DNA from: Haladaptatus sp. ZSTT2
Lineage (GTDB): Archaea > Halobacteriota > Halobacteria > Halobacteriales > Halococcaceae
Direction of reading: 5' to 3'
DNA length: 64,000 nt
NCBI RefSeq assembly: GCF_037081775.1
Contig: NZ_JBAMHQ010000001.1
Location: 2,356,001-2,420,000, forward strand
Shown here: in pieces, positions 25,485 to 33,273 of the stretch
Layout of the letters: the number at the start of each line of letters is the position of its first letter
Position numbering within the stretch: position 1 is the first letter of the stretch
Translations under genes and position numbers: made by a program
The notes under the pieces: generated by a model
The model's database searches: none
Seen by the model: the letters and a program-made list of their open reading frames with translations, nothing else
Told to the model about the DNA's origin: nothing

Positions 25485-26408
25485 ATGGCGACGTGTGACC
25501 AGTGTGGCAGACACGAGAATCTACCCTACAACTGCCGACACTGCGGTGGAACCTATTGTTCTGACCACCGACTACCCGAGAATCACCACTGCCCCGGGCT
25601 GGAAAACTGGAACGACCCGCAGGGCATCTTCGCGAGTGATTTCGACGACAGCGTCCGGAACGAAGGCGGCCGTTCGCAAGCCGTATTCAACCGCGTGAAC
25701 GTGAACACCGGAACCGGCGGGTTCCTCGGCTACTTCCGCAACAACATGACCTTCGTCTTCCTCGGGCTGATGTGGGTCTGGTTCATCATCGAAATCGCTG
25801 TCTTCCCGTTGTTCGTTGCGCCCCAGAACTCCCCGCTGTGGCGAGCGGTGTTCGTCTTAACTCCGCAACATCCAGAGTACGTCTGGACGTGGGTCACGTC
25901 TATCTTCTCCCACGGCGGCTTCACCCACATCGCAATCAACAGCATCGTGCTGTACTTCTTCGGCCCGATTGTCGAACGCCGGGTCGGGTCGCTCAAGTTC
26001 AGCGCATTGTTCCTTGGCGCAGGGATGATTGCTGGCCTCTCCCAAATCGGCGCGGCGATTCTGACTGGTGGTGCTGGGGGCGGTGGCGTGGTTGGTGCGA
26101 GCGGCGCAATCGCCGCGCTCATGGGCGTCTTGACCGTGCTCAATCCCAACCTGCGCATCTACCTGTACTTCATCATCCCGATGCCGCTGTGGGCTGCGAC
26201 GGCGCTGTTCGCCGGCTACTCGGTGCTCGTCTCCGCTTCCTTCGGTATCGGCGCAGGCGGTGTTGCCCAACTCGCTCACCTCTCCGGACTTGGCATCGGC
26301 CTCATCTACGGCTACCTGCTGAAACAGCGCGGTGAGCGCGCCCCCGAACAACTCCAGTTCGGCGGCGGTGGCCGCGGCGGCCCCGGACGGAGACGCGGCC
26401 CATTCTGA
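25485..26408 (+). CDS. Rhomboid intramembrane serine protease with AN1-type zinc finger
   Basis: This encodes 307 residues. The N-terminal AN1-like finger runs CDQCGRHENLPYNCRHCGG then YCSDHRLPENHHCPG. Six or seven membrane helices follow. The rhomboid catalytic Ser is in GVVGASGAIAALMG, and the catalytic His in LAHLSGLGIGLIYG. The loop SHGGFTHIAINSIVLYFFG matches the family's H-x-x-x-H-x-x-x-N region. It cleaves membrane protein helices; the C-terminal tail is glycine- and arginine-rich. Endonuclease V starts 2 bp after the stop, so they share an operon. Confidence 0.92.
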   Translation: MATCDQCGRHENLPYNCRHCGGTYCSDHRLPENHHCPGLENWNDPQGIFASDFDDSVRNEGGRSQAVFNRVNVNTGTGGFLGYFRNNMTFVFLGLMWVWFIIEIAVFPLFVAPQNSPLWRAVFVLTPQHPEYVWTWVTSIFSHGGFTHIAINSIVLYFFGPIVERRVGSLKFSALFLGAGMIAGLSQIGAAILTGGAGGGGVVGASGAIAALMGVLTVLNPNLRIYLYFIIPMPLWAATALFAGYSVLVSASFGIGAGGVAQLAHLSGLGIGLIYGYLLKQRGERAPEQLQFGGGGRGGPGRRRGPF

Positions 26409-26410
26409 CC

Positions 26411-27136
26411 GTGAAACATCCGGAGTTCGCGCCCGACCCGGCGCTCTCGCGTGCCGAGATGGAGCACCTTCAGCGCGAACTCGCAGAAGTCGCTGTGTTT
26501 GAAGATACTGTCGAAATCGACCCTGAAACCGCGCTCATCGCAGGCGTTGACCAAGCGTTTCTCGACGACGAGACCGCCGTGAGCGCCATCGTCGTCATGC
26601 GAGGTGGCGAGGTCGTAGAGCGCACGTCCGCCATCTCGCCGATTTCGATTCCGTACATTCCCGGCCTCCTTGCGTTCCGCGAGGGTGGGCCGATTCTCGA
26701 TGCGTTCGAAACCCTCGAAACAACGCCCGACCTCGTTATGTTCGACGGCAGCGGGCGCATCCACTTCAGGCAGGCGGGCATCGCCACGCACATCGGCGTC
26801 ATGCTCGACATTCCGTCGATTGGCGTGGCAAAGAGCCTGCTCTGTGGGAACCCTAAAGGCTCTGTTTCCGGCCGCGAGGCGGGCACGCGCGTCCCCATCG
26901 AAGCCGACGATTCCGTGGACGCACCCACCGGGGAGATAATTGGCTACGCCGTCCAAACGCGCCAGTACCCGAACTCGAAACAAATCAACCCACTCTACGT
27001 GAGTCCGGGCCACCGGGTGAGCGCAGCAACCGCCGCAACCCTCGTGGAAGCGACTTCAACAAAATACAAACTGCCAGAACCGACGCGGCTTGCCGACACC
27101 TACGCGGCAGAAGTGAAGCGAACCACTGACAGTTAA
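26411..27136 (+). CDS. nfi: Endonuclease V
   Basis: This encodes 241 residues from a GTG start 2 bp after the rhomboid stop. Motifs: LIAGVDQAFLDDE with the first metal-binding Asp; YIPGLLAFREGGP, the P-Y-I-P wedge used to sense the lesion; LVMFDGSGRIHFRQAGIATH with the second Asp; and SIGVAKSLLCG. The enzyme nicks DNA near deoxyinosine left by adenine deamination. The C-terminus is a little longer than in bacterial Nfi. Its TAA stop sits inside the 14-bp palindrome that also covers the next gene's promoter. Confidence 0.92.
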   Translation: MKHPEFAPDPALSRAEMEHLQRELAEVAVFEDTVEIDPETALIAGVDQAFLDDETAVSAIVVMRGGEVVERTSAISPISIPYIPGLLAFREGGPILDAFETLETTPDLVMFDGSGRIHFRQAGIATHIGVMLDIPSIGVAKSLLCGNPKGSVSGREAGTRVPIEADDSVDAPTGEIIGYAVQTRQYPNSKQINPLYVSPGHRVSAATAATLVEATSTKYKLPEPTRLADTYAAEVKRTTDS

Positions 27137-27141
27137 CTGTC
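27128..27141. promoter_or_regulatory. 14-bp perfect palindrome over the SDR core promoter
   Basis: GACAGTTAACTGTC is an exact inverted repeat. Its centre lies about 27 bp upstream of the SDR ATG at 27162, where the TATA box should be, and it contains the endonuclease V stop codon. A dimeric regulator bound here would block TBP, so it is a candidate operator. Confidence 0.4.
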
Positions 27142-27161
27142 CACAGAAAGAGGGTCAAACA

Positions 27162-27983
27162 ATGACGAAAACCGCCCTCATCACTGGTTGCTCGTCCGGC
27201 ATCGGCCGTGCAACCGTCCAAGAATTTCTCGATACGGAGTGGGAAGTGTACGCGACCGCCCGCGACACCGCCGACATCGAAGCCCTCGCAGACGCCGGCG
27301 CGCACACCGCCGAGTTGGACGTGACCAAAGGCGAGGATGTAGCGCGCGTTGTCGACCGAATCATCGAGGAACACGGTCGCATCGACTGTCTCGTGAACAA
27401 CGCTGGCTACGGCAAACTCGGCCCCGTCGAGGACATCACACCCGCAGAGGCCCAACAGCAGTTCGACGTGAACGTGTTCGGTCCACATCGCCTGATTCGC
27501 GCCGTCCTCCCGCACATGCGCGAGGAAGGCGAGGGGAAAATCATCAACGTCTCATCGGTGCTCGGACGCATCTCCATGCCCGGAACCGGCGTCTACAGCG
27601 GCTCTAAGTTCGCGCTCGAAGCCATGTCAGACGCCCTCCGCGTCGAAGTCGAGGAGTTCGGTATCGACGTGGTGCTCGTCGAACCCGGCCCGGTTGAAAC
27701 GAAGTTCTCAGCTCGCGTGGATGACGAACTCAATGAACTCGACCGGTCTGAGGCGTACGCAACGTTCTACAAACTGTTCGACGACACGTCGCTGCTCGGT
27801 GGCGGAAGCATTGGTGCGGTCACCCCTGAGCGCGTCGCAGAAGACATCATCGAAGCCGCGTTCTCGCCGAATCCACACTCCCGCTATCAGGTCGGCAAAC
27901 CGGCCAAATACGGCGAGTACGCCCGATTCATTCCTGCAAGTTGGATTGACTTCGCCTACCGGCAGGCGCGCCGGTTCCTCTAA
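27162..27983 (+). CDS. Short-chain dehydrogenase/reductase
   Basis: This 273-residue classical SDR has the cofactor motif TGCSSGIGRATVQEF, the structural NNAGYG, the catalytic Ser in INVSSVLGR and the YxxxK motif in YSGSKFALEAM. VLVEPGPVETKF is the usual PG motif after it. The Arg in YATARDTADIE at the end of strand 2 points to NADP preference. The substrate is unknown. It has a possible own promoter within the palindrome at 27128. It is convergent with the Get3-type ATPase with a 4-bp overlap. Confidence 0.88.
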   Translation: MTKTALITGCSSGIGRATVQEFLDTEWEVYATARDTADIEALADAGAHTAELDVTKGEDVARVVDRIIEEHGRIDCLVNNAGYGKLGPVEDITPAEAQQQFDVNVFGPHRLIRAVLPHMREEGEGKIINVSSVLGRISMPGTGVYSGSKFALEAMSDALRVEVEEFGIDVVLVEPGPVETKFSARVDDELNELDRSEAYATFYKLFDDTSLLGGGSIGAVTPERVAEDIIEAAFSPNPHSRYQVGKPAKYGEYARFIPASWIDFAYRQARRFL

Positions 27984-29023
27984 TCGAGGCAGGCGGCGAC
28001 GACCCGCAACATCTGTTCTCCGCGTACTTCGTCTGCGAACAGCGGCACGCGCTTTACCGTGTGCCCCATGAACAGGTCTTGGGCCTTCGTGAGCGCGTTC
28101 TGTTGGACCTTCCAGCGGCGCTGGCAGAACTCACAGGAGTCGAGGTTTGGCGAGACGAACCAGTCGGTTTCGATGCCCGTCACGTCCGTCAGATTCTCCA
28201 TCACCTGATTCACGACGACGGTGCTGACGGGGATTTTGAACTCAGTGAGCCGCGAGAGCAGGCGCTGGGATTCGACGACGCTCATCTCCTCCGGCACCAT
28301 GACGATGCGGAAGTCTGTCTGTGCGGGGTCGCGCAGCGTCGCACGCAGGCGTTCGATGCGGGCGGCGAACTCCTCTAAGTCGCCGATTCCTTCTTCCGGG
28401 TTCTGGCCGTCGCCGAACATCCCTTTGAGTCCCTCCATCATCCCGCTGAAGCGCTGGCGGAGTTTGATGAAACGCCCGACCATCGAGTCGAGCACCTCGG
28501 GGAGTTCGAGTAGGCGCAGCGTGTGGCCCGTGGGAGCGGTGTCGATGACGACGCGCTCGAAGCGCTCGTCGTCCATGTACTGGAGCAAGAGACGCATCGC
28601 GGCCGCCTCGTCTGCGCCGGGCATCGTCCCGCCCATGAGCGGATTTTCATCCTCGTCATCCCCAGGCAGCAGTTCACCGAGGCCGCCCATACCGTCCATG
28701 CTCCCACCCGCGCCGAACATGCCGTCTTCCATCGCCGCATCGGGGTCGATTTCCGCGCCGTAGAGCGGTACGTCGTCACGAATACGGGCTGGCTCTGGAG
28801 AAATCTGCGTCTCGAACGTGTCCGAGAGCGAATGGGCCGGGTCGGTCGAAACGACGAGCGTGGCAGTGCCGTCACGGGCGCTCGCGAGGGCCGTCGCCGC
28901 GGCCATCGTCGTCTTTCCGACGCCGCCTTTGCCGCCGTACAACACGTATTTCGGGGCGTCAACACCGACCGGAACGTCTGCGTCGTCGATTGATTCGACC
29001 GGCTCGACGGTCAGTTCACTCAT
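27980..29023 (-). CDS. Get3/ArsA-family ATPase
   Basis: This encodes 347 residues. It has the deviant Walker A GKGGVGKTTMAAATALAS, switch I STDPAHSLSDTFE and switch II VIDTAPTGHTLRLLELP. A CEFCQRRW segment carries the CxxC used for zinc-linked dimerisation in Get3. Methionine-rich stretches (AMEDGMFGAGGSMDGMGG; FSGMMEGLKGMFGDG) fit the hydrophobic, substrate-facing part. Get3 delivers tail-anchored proteins to membranes in eukaryotes; an arsenite-pump role is less likely with no arsB nearby. A single ATPase domain is present. Confidence 0.88.
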   Translation of the reverse strand: MSELTVEPVESIDDADVPVGVDAPKYVLYGGKGGVGKTTMAAATALASARDGTATLVVSTDPAHSLSDTFETQISPEPARIRDDVPLYGAEIDPDAAMEDGMFGAGGSMDGMGGLGELLPGDDEDENPLMGGTMPGADEAAAMRLLLQYMDDERFERVVIDTAPTGHTLRLLELPEVLDSMVGRFIKLRQRFSGMMEGLKGMFGDGQNPEEGIGDLEEFAARIERLRATLRDPAQTDFRIVMVPEEMSVVESQRLLSRLTEFKIPVSTVVVNQVMENLTDVTGIETDWFVSPNLDSCEFCQRRWKVQQNALTKAQDLFMGHTVKRVPLFADEVRGEQMLRVVAACLD

Positions 29024-29099
29024 GGTCGCCCGTTACTCGCGGGGGTTTGTGTACTTCTCGGTCGCCCCGGGGGTTTAGATACGAAGGCAAAACCAGCAC

Positions 29100-29185
29100 A
29101 ATGCGGACGCATTCACACCGCCAGACCGGTGTGAGGTGGTCACGCAAACCCGTGACCAACAGTCCGACTACCCCGAGAGGGTTTC
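29100..29185. other. Compact multi-hairpin element (candidate small RNA)
   Basis: Within 86 bp there are consecutive inverted repeats. AATGC/GCATT occupies 29100-29113. TCACACCG (29113) pairs with CGGTGTGA (29127). TGGTCACG (29137) pairs with CGTGACCA (29151). A short ACCC/GGGT hairpin before TTT lies at about 29169-29181. On the plus strand a TATA-like TTTAGATA lies near 29072, about 27 bp before the element. It could be an independent RNA, a 3' end signal for the aminotransferase mRNA, or a leader element of the Get3 gene. A 29-codon frame (29101-29190) also exists but lacks protein-like features. Confidence 0.3.
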
Positions 29186-29186
29186 G

Positions 29187-30284
29187 CTAGAAGTAGTCGG
29201 CCAGTCGGGTGGCCGCCTCCGTCGCGCGCGGCGTCACGAGCGCAAAGCGCAGCCAGTCGCCTCTGCTCTCACCGAAGGCTTCGCCGGGCATCCCCGCGAC
29301 GCCCGCCTCGTCGATGAGGCGAAAGACGTTGTCGAGCGTCCCCGGGAAGCCGTCGAAGCGCGCCATGACGTAGAAGCCACCAGCAGGTCGGTTGTAGGCA
29401 GCCCCGGCTTCGTCCAGCGCGTCGGTGAACGTCTCGATACGCTCAGCGAGCAGCTCACGGGTCTCTGCGTGGTACGACGCGGGCGTCTCTCTAAGCGCCT
29501 GCAACACGGCGTACTGCGAGGGCCGTGGCCCAGTGACGTTCACGAGCATGTGGCGGGTTTTCGCTCCGGCGACCAATTCCTCGGGGAAGATGGCGTAGCC
29601 CACGCGAAATCCCGTGATGGCGAACGACTTCGAGTAGGCGTTGGTGACGACGTAGTGGTCTGAGTCGAACGAGAGCGCGCTCGTGAACGTCCCCGAGTAG
29701 TCGAACTCGTCGTACACCTCGTCGCTCACGAGGATGGCGTCGTACTCCTCTGCGATGGCGACGAACTCGGCCATCGACTCACGGTCGTAGACGGCCCCCG
29801 TCGGATTGTTCGGCGTGTTCACCACGATGAGTGCCGTCTCCTCACTCGCCGCTTCACGCACGGCCCCTGGGTTGAGCGTCCCGTTTTCGTCTGCAGGGAC
29901 GTATTTCGGCCTCCCACCGAGCATCTTCGTCTTGCCCGGATAGTAGGGGTAGACGGGGTCAGTCAGAATGACTTCGTCTCCGGCATCGCGCTCAAGCGCA
30001 CCCGCCATGGCGAGGTAGTTCGCCTCGCCCGCGCCGTTCGTGACGACGATACGGTCTATAGACACATCTCTGCGCGCCGCAATCTCCTGGCGGAGTTCGA
30101 ACAGTCCTTCGCTCGGCGGGTACTGGAACTCGTCACCGCCGAGGTCTGCGTAGTCGTGCAACCCCTGGCTCAGCGCAGGCGGCGAGCCCCAATCAGGATT
30201 TCCGCTCACCATGTCGATGACGTCTCGGTCTGCGTTCGCCGCGTACTGCATCACGCGAAAGAACAGCGGCGTCTCGTAGTCCAT
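29187..30284 (-). CDS. PLP-dependent aminotransferase, class I/II fold
   Basis: This encodes 365 residues starting MDYETPLFFRVMQYAANADR. Fold type I motifs: NGAGEANYLAMAGAL, TDPVYPYYPGKTKMLGG, VNTPNNPTGAVY, the Asp and Tyr in LVSDEVYDEFDY, the PLP-binding Lys in NAYSKSFAITGFRVGY, and the carboxylate-binding Arg in WLRFALVTPR. It resembles aspartate/aromatic aminotransferases; substrate unproven. The frame is open far upstream, but the ATG at 30284 is where homology begins. It is divergent from the CinA gene. Confidence 0.88.
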   Translation of the reverse strand: MDYETPLFFRVMQYAANADRDVIDMVSGNPDWGSPPALSQGLHDYADLGGDEFQYPPSEGLFELRQEIAARRDVSIDRIVVTNGAGEANYLAMAGALERDAGDEVILTDPVYPYYPGKTKMLGGRPKYVPADENGTLNPGAVREAASEETALIVVNTPNNPTGAVYDRESMAEFVAIAEEYDAILVSDEVYDEFDYSGTFTSALSFDSDHYVVTNAYSKSFAITGFRVGYAIFPEELVAGAKTRHMLVNVTGPRPSQYAVLQALRETPASYHAETRELLAERIETFTDALDEAGAAYNRPAGGFYVMARFDGFPGTLDNVFRLIDEAGVAGMPGEAFGESRGDWLRFALVTPRATEAATRLADYF

Positions 30285-30362
30285 ATGCCATCCATGGAGT
30301 CCGGCATGGTTGTTCTTTCGTTGGGAGTGGGTTTCTTGCGCGCGGCGACCCATTACGCTGCC

Positions 30363-30875
30363 ATGACCGATGACGCAATCGAGGTGCGCGTTGGCGATGC
30401 GCTGCGCGCACAGGGAGAAACCGTTGCCGTAGCCGAATCCTGTACCGGTGGGCTCGTTGGCTCGCTGCTCACCGACGTTCCCGGGTCGAGTGATTACTTC
30501 GACCGGAGCGTCGTCACCTACTCCTACGACGCGAAGCGTGCGCTCCTTGCGGTCAACCGCGAGTCGCTCGACGAACACGGCGCGGTGAGCGACCAGGTCG
30601 CCCGTGAGATGGCACGGGGCGTCCGCGACACCGCCGACACGACGTGGGGTGTGGCGACCACTGGAATCGCGGGGCCGGACGGTGGCACGCCCGAGAAACC
30701 CGTTGGAACGGTGTTCATCGGCGTCTCTTTTGCGGGGGAGTGGGGAACCGGAACCTCGGAAACCACCGTTACTCGCCACCAGTTCGAGGGAACACGCACA
30801 GACATCAAACGACACATCGCCCACCAAGCGCTCTCAGACCTACTCTCTGCGATAGAAAAACGGAAAACCTTGTAG
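30363..30875 (+). CDS. CinA C-terminal family nicotinamide-nucleotide amidohydrolase
   Basis: This encodes 170 residues. The CinA C-terminal (PncC) domain spans the whole protein: VAVAESCTGGLVGSLLTDVP with the nucleophilic Ser, YFDRSVVTYSYDAKRALLAV, and TTGIAGPDGGTPEKPVGTVF. It removes ammonia from NMN to give NaMN in pyridine nucleotide recycling. The molybdopterin-like N-terminal domain of full CinA is missing, as usual in stand-alone PncC. It precedes the membrane hydrolase gene by 27 bp, so they may be co-transcribed. Confidence 0.9.
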   Translation: MTDDAIEVRVGDALRAQGETVAVAESCTGGLVGSLLTDVPGSSDYFDRSVVTYSYDAKRALLAVNRESLDEHGAVSDQVAREMARGVRDTADTTWGVATTGIAGPDGGTPEKPVGTVFIGVSFAGEWGTGTSETTVTRHQFEGTRTDIKRHIAHQALSDLLSAIEKRKTL

Positions 30876-30902
30876 GGTGGCGTCGCGTTCGCTTCGCTGT
30901 CG

Positions 30903-31382
30903 ATGAACAAACGAGGCCACGTGCTGAACGCCCTGTTGTTGAGCATCGGACTGGGCTATATCCTCCATCCGAGCGGCGACATCGAGACGCTCCGAACGAT
31001 TGCCGAAGTGAGTGTCCCCGTCGTGCTTGGTGCGCTCTTCCCCGACGTTGACACGGACTTTGGCCGCCACCGAAAAACGCTCCACAATCTGCTCGTCCTC
31101 GGCGTGTTCGCCGCGTGGCCGACCTACTTCGGGAACCTCCACTACGTCTGGATTGGTATTTTGACGCACTACATCCTCGACATCCTCGGGTCGAAACGCG
31201 GCATTGCGCTGTTCTATCCGTTCGAAAAGGAGTACAATCTGCCCGTCGGCGTGCCCGTGAGCAGCCGCTACGCGGATGCGGTGATGCTCGCGGTGACGGC
31301 AGTTGAACTCATCGGTGCAGCAGTCATCATCTACCGCGAACCGCTCTCCCAGATCGCCTTCCAGTCACTCGGCTTGATTTAG
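30903..31382 (+). CDS. YdjM/DUF457-type membrane-bound metal-dependent hydrolase
   Basis: This encodes 159 residues with four predicted membrane segments. Metal-ligand-like residues occur in the family positions: MNKRGHVLNALLLS (His), GALFPDVDTDFGRHR (Asp triplet), KTLHNLLVLG, and LTHYILDILGSKRG (His, Asp). That fits the YdjM (LexA-regulated inner membrane hydrolase) family, predicted to act on lipids. Function in archaea is unknown. It converges on the PHP gene with 4-bp overlap. Confidence 0.8.
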   Translation: MNKRGHVLNALLLSIGLGYILHPSGDIETLRTIAEVSVPVVLGALFPDVDTDFGRHRKTLHNLLVLGVFAAWPTYFGNLHYVWIGILTHYILDILGSKRGIALFYPFEKEYNLPVGVPVSSRYADAVMLAVTAVELIGAAVIIYREPLSQIAFQSLGLI

Positions 31383-32140
31383 TAGACGCTGATGTCGTCG
31401 AACCGCCCGCCGTAGGCGATGTGGTCTGGGTGGGTTGGCTCCGTGCCGGAGAGAAAGAGGCGGTCGATTTTCCCGTAGCTATTCTCGTAGCCGAGGTGGG
31501 CGAACTCAGCGAGACAGCGCAGCCTGTGTCCGATACCGGTTCGATGCATCACCCGGCGAGGAACGCCCTCGCGGAGGGCGGTGACGAGGTCAGCTGTGGT
31601 CTCGAAGCGTTCGTCGAACGCCGTCCACGCCTCACCGATGGTGCCGCGCATGTGGGCGTACGACGAGGTGAACCCCGACAGTCCGGTCTCGCGGATGATT
31701 TCTTTTGCCCGTCGGTTCTGGTGGGGCCAGTGTTTCGGGTTGTAGGCTTCGACGCCGTGGATGCGGTCTGCGAAGCGTTCGATGTCCGGTTGCTCCATGC
31801 TGACGGTGAGAAACTCCGGGTGTGGGACGAGAACCGCGGCGTTCTGGCGGGCGAGTTCGGTCATCGCTCCGTCGAGCGTGATGAAATCCGGGACGGGTTC
31901 GGAAAGGCCGAGGGCGAGGATGTGCTTTCGCGTCTTCCAGTCGCCGGTGAACAGTTCGCGGCCGGGGATGACGAGGAGGTCGTCGTCTGAAAAGGCGGCC
32001 GCTCGCGCGTTGATGGTCGAAAGACGCGTGAAGTGGGGCGCGTAGACGAGCGCGTCGATTCCACGCGCTTTGGCTCTGGCTACGACCTTCTCATCGAGGA
32101 TTTTGACGTGCATGTCGACACGAAACTCGTCACGACTCAC
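31379..32140 (-). CDS. PHP-domain protein with an altered metal site
   Basis: This encodes 253 residues with a PHP-like barrel. Motifs: VDMHVKILDEKVVARAKARG, LVYAPHFTRL, LLVIPGRELFTGDWKTRKHI, VLVPHPEFLT, and IHGVEAYNPKH. The first motif normally reads DxHxH; here the second His is Lys (DMHVK). A C-terminal PHP-associated segment has RRVMHRTGIGHRLRC. PHP proteins are phosphoesterases or nucleases that bind two or three metals. The Lys may reduce the metal count. Substrate unknown. It is divergent from the C2H2-like gene. Confidence 0.78.
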   Translation of the reverse strand: MSRDEFRVDMHVKILDEKVVARAKARGIDALVYAPHFTRLSTINARAAAFSDDDLLVIPGRELFTGDWKTRKHILALGLSEPVPDFITLDGAMTELARQNAAVLVPHPEFLTVSMEQPDIERFADRIHGVEAYNPKHWPHQNRRAKEIIRETGLSGFTSSYAHMRGTIGEAWTAFDERFETTADLVTALREGVPRRVMHRTGIGHRLRCLAEFAHLGYENSYGKIDRLFLSGTEPTHPDHIAYGGRFDDISVY

Positions 32141-32200
32141 GGCCGTTGGTTTCGTCGCAAGGGATTAAGTGATTCTGATTTGCGCAACACGGAGGAAATT

Positions 32201-32208
32201 GTATATAT
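32201..32208 (+). promoter_or_regulatory. TATA box of the zinc-finger gene at 32234
   Basis: GTATATAT is centred 29-30 bp upstream of the ATG at 32234. It is one of the strongest TATA matches in the window and implies a leaderless mRNA. Confidence 0.55.
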
Positions 32209-32233
32209 CACCCACCGCAACAATTCAGTACGG

Positions 32234-32539
32234 ATGTCACCTTGGGAGTGCGCCATCGAGGGCTGTGGTAACCAGTTCGAGAGCGTAGAAAGTGCGGCCG
32301 TCCATCAAGCAACCGACCACACACACCACGAATGTCAGGTGTGTGGCACGGTCATGCCGGACGGCTACTTCGCCATCAAACACGCGTTCGAGGAACACAC
32401 ACGCGCAGAGTACGTCCGCGCCTACGGCGCGAACGCCGCAGATGTACGCCGCCGTGAGAAGATTCTCGAAGATATCGAATCGGAAGTCGATTTAAACGAA
32501 GTGCTCGCACGCATCGAACAGGCTGGCCACGCCGTCTGA
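32234..32539 (+). CDS. Small C2H2-like zinc finger protein (DUF7565-like)
   Basis: This encodes 101 residues. There are two finger-like units: CAIEGCGNQFESVESAAVHQ continuing to ATDH (C-x4-C-x12-H-x4-H), and CQVCGTVMPDGYFAIKHAFE continuing to EH (C-x2-C-x12-H-x4-H). The rest is a charged helix, RRREKILEDIESEVDLNEVL. Classical C2H2 pairs are uncommon in archaea, and DNA or protein binding is likely but unproven. From memory it is DUF7565. The strong TATA box fixes the start, although the frame is open to 32033. Confidence 0.8.
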   Translation: MSPWECAIEGCGNQFESVESAAVHQATDHTHHECQVCGTVMPDGYFAIKHAFEEHTRAEYVRAYGANAADVRRREKILEDIESEVDLNEVLARIEQAGHAV

Positions 32540-32614
32540 GGCCGACACGTTTTCGACTACGTTAGTGGGGAGAGCCGTGGCTCTGTATCCTGGGAAAACG
32601 CGAGAAACCTGCGA

Positions 32615-33052
32615 TTATCGCTCTTCTGAGTCGAGCACGCGAATCTGGTCGCCGCGCACGGTGACCGGAATCGGAACGGTCGCTTCGTACAGTTCGACCG
32701 TCACCTGGTCTTTGCCTTCGTCGATGCGTTGAACCTGCGCCTTCTCGCCTTTGAACGGCCCAGCGATGAGTTCGACGATGTCGCCCTCTGCAATCCCTTC
32801 GACGTCGGGCTTTGGCGAGAGGAAGTGTTCGACTTCACCGATCGAACTCTCACCGGGGACGATGGTGCGCGCGTGGGGGATCTCCTCTAAAACGCGCTTG
32901 ATGACGGCGTCGTTGTCGGCTTCGACCATCACGTAGCTCGTGAGCGAGTCGGGGGCGAGTGCGGCGTGAATCTCGTCCTCCTCGCGGTTGATAATCATGT
33001 CTGCGACGGTGCGCTCTTGGCTGGCTGTCGTCTTGACGGCGTAAATCGGCAT
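32615..33052 (-). CDS. spt5: Transcription elongation factor Spt5 (NusG homologue)
   Basis: This 145-residue protein has an NGN domain at residues 1-85 ([40 protein letters not shown]). A KOW domain follows at about 90-145 ([20 protein letters not shown]). Archaeal Spt5 binds the RNA polymerase clamp with Spt4, raises processivity and links to the ribosome. Its ATG lies one base after the secE stop (TAAAATG), so the two are translated from one mRNA, an arrangement shared with bacteria (secE-nusG). Confidence 0.94.
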   Translation of the reverse strand: MPIYAVKTTASQERTVADMIINREEDEIHAALAPDSLTSYVMVEADNDAVIKRVLEEIPHARTIVPGESSIGEVEHFLSPKPDVEGIAEGDIVELIAGPFKGEKAQVQRIDEGKDQVTVELYEATVPIPVTVRGDQIRVLDSEER

Positions 33053-33053
33053 T

Positions 33054-33227
33054 TTACGCACCGCCCGGGACGAAGCTCATGATTACGAAGATGACGAATC
33101 CGAGCAGCCCAACTAACACGATGCCTGCTCCGGCAATCTTCGCAATCTGAGAGAACTCCTCTCGCGATGGCGTACTCGCAAGCTTGAGCACTCGTGTGTA
33201 TGACGAGAGCTTAAACGGAACTTCCAT
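33054..33227 (-). CDS. secE: Preprotein translocase subunit SecE (Sec61-gamma)
   Basis: This 57-residue gene begins [20 protein letters not shown]. It has an amphipathic helix with [15 protein letters not shown], then one membrane helix ([17 protein letters not shown]). Both length and layout match archaeal SecE/Sec61-gamma, which clamps the SecY channel. An AT-rich TATA-like element (AATAAATAG on the minus strand, near 33258) lies about 30 bp upstream. It directly precedes spt5. Its small size makes it easy to overlook. Confidence 0.92.
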   Translation of the reverse strand: MEVPFKLSSYTRVLKLASTPSREEFSQIAKIAGAGIVLVGLLGFVIFVIMSFVPGGA

Positions 33228-33273
33228 GCCGAGGTGTTACCTCCCCGCCTTTTTCTATTTATTGCTTACAGCC

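Noticed and set aside
29101-29190. 29-codon frame after a TATA-like box
   Set aside because: The predicted peptide is His/Arg/Thr-rich and follows the palindromes, so the DNA is better explained by RNA structure than by coding.
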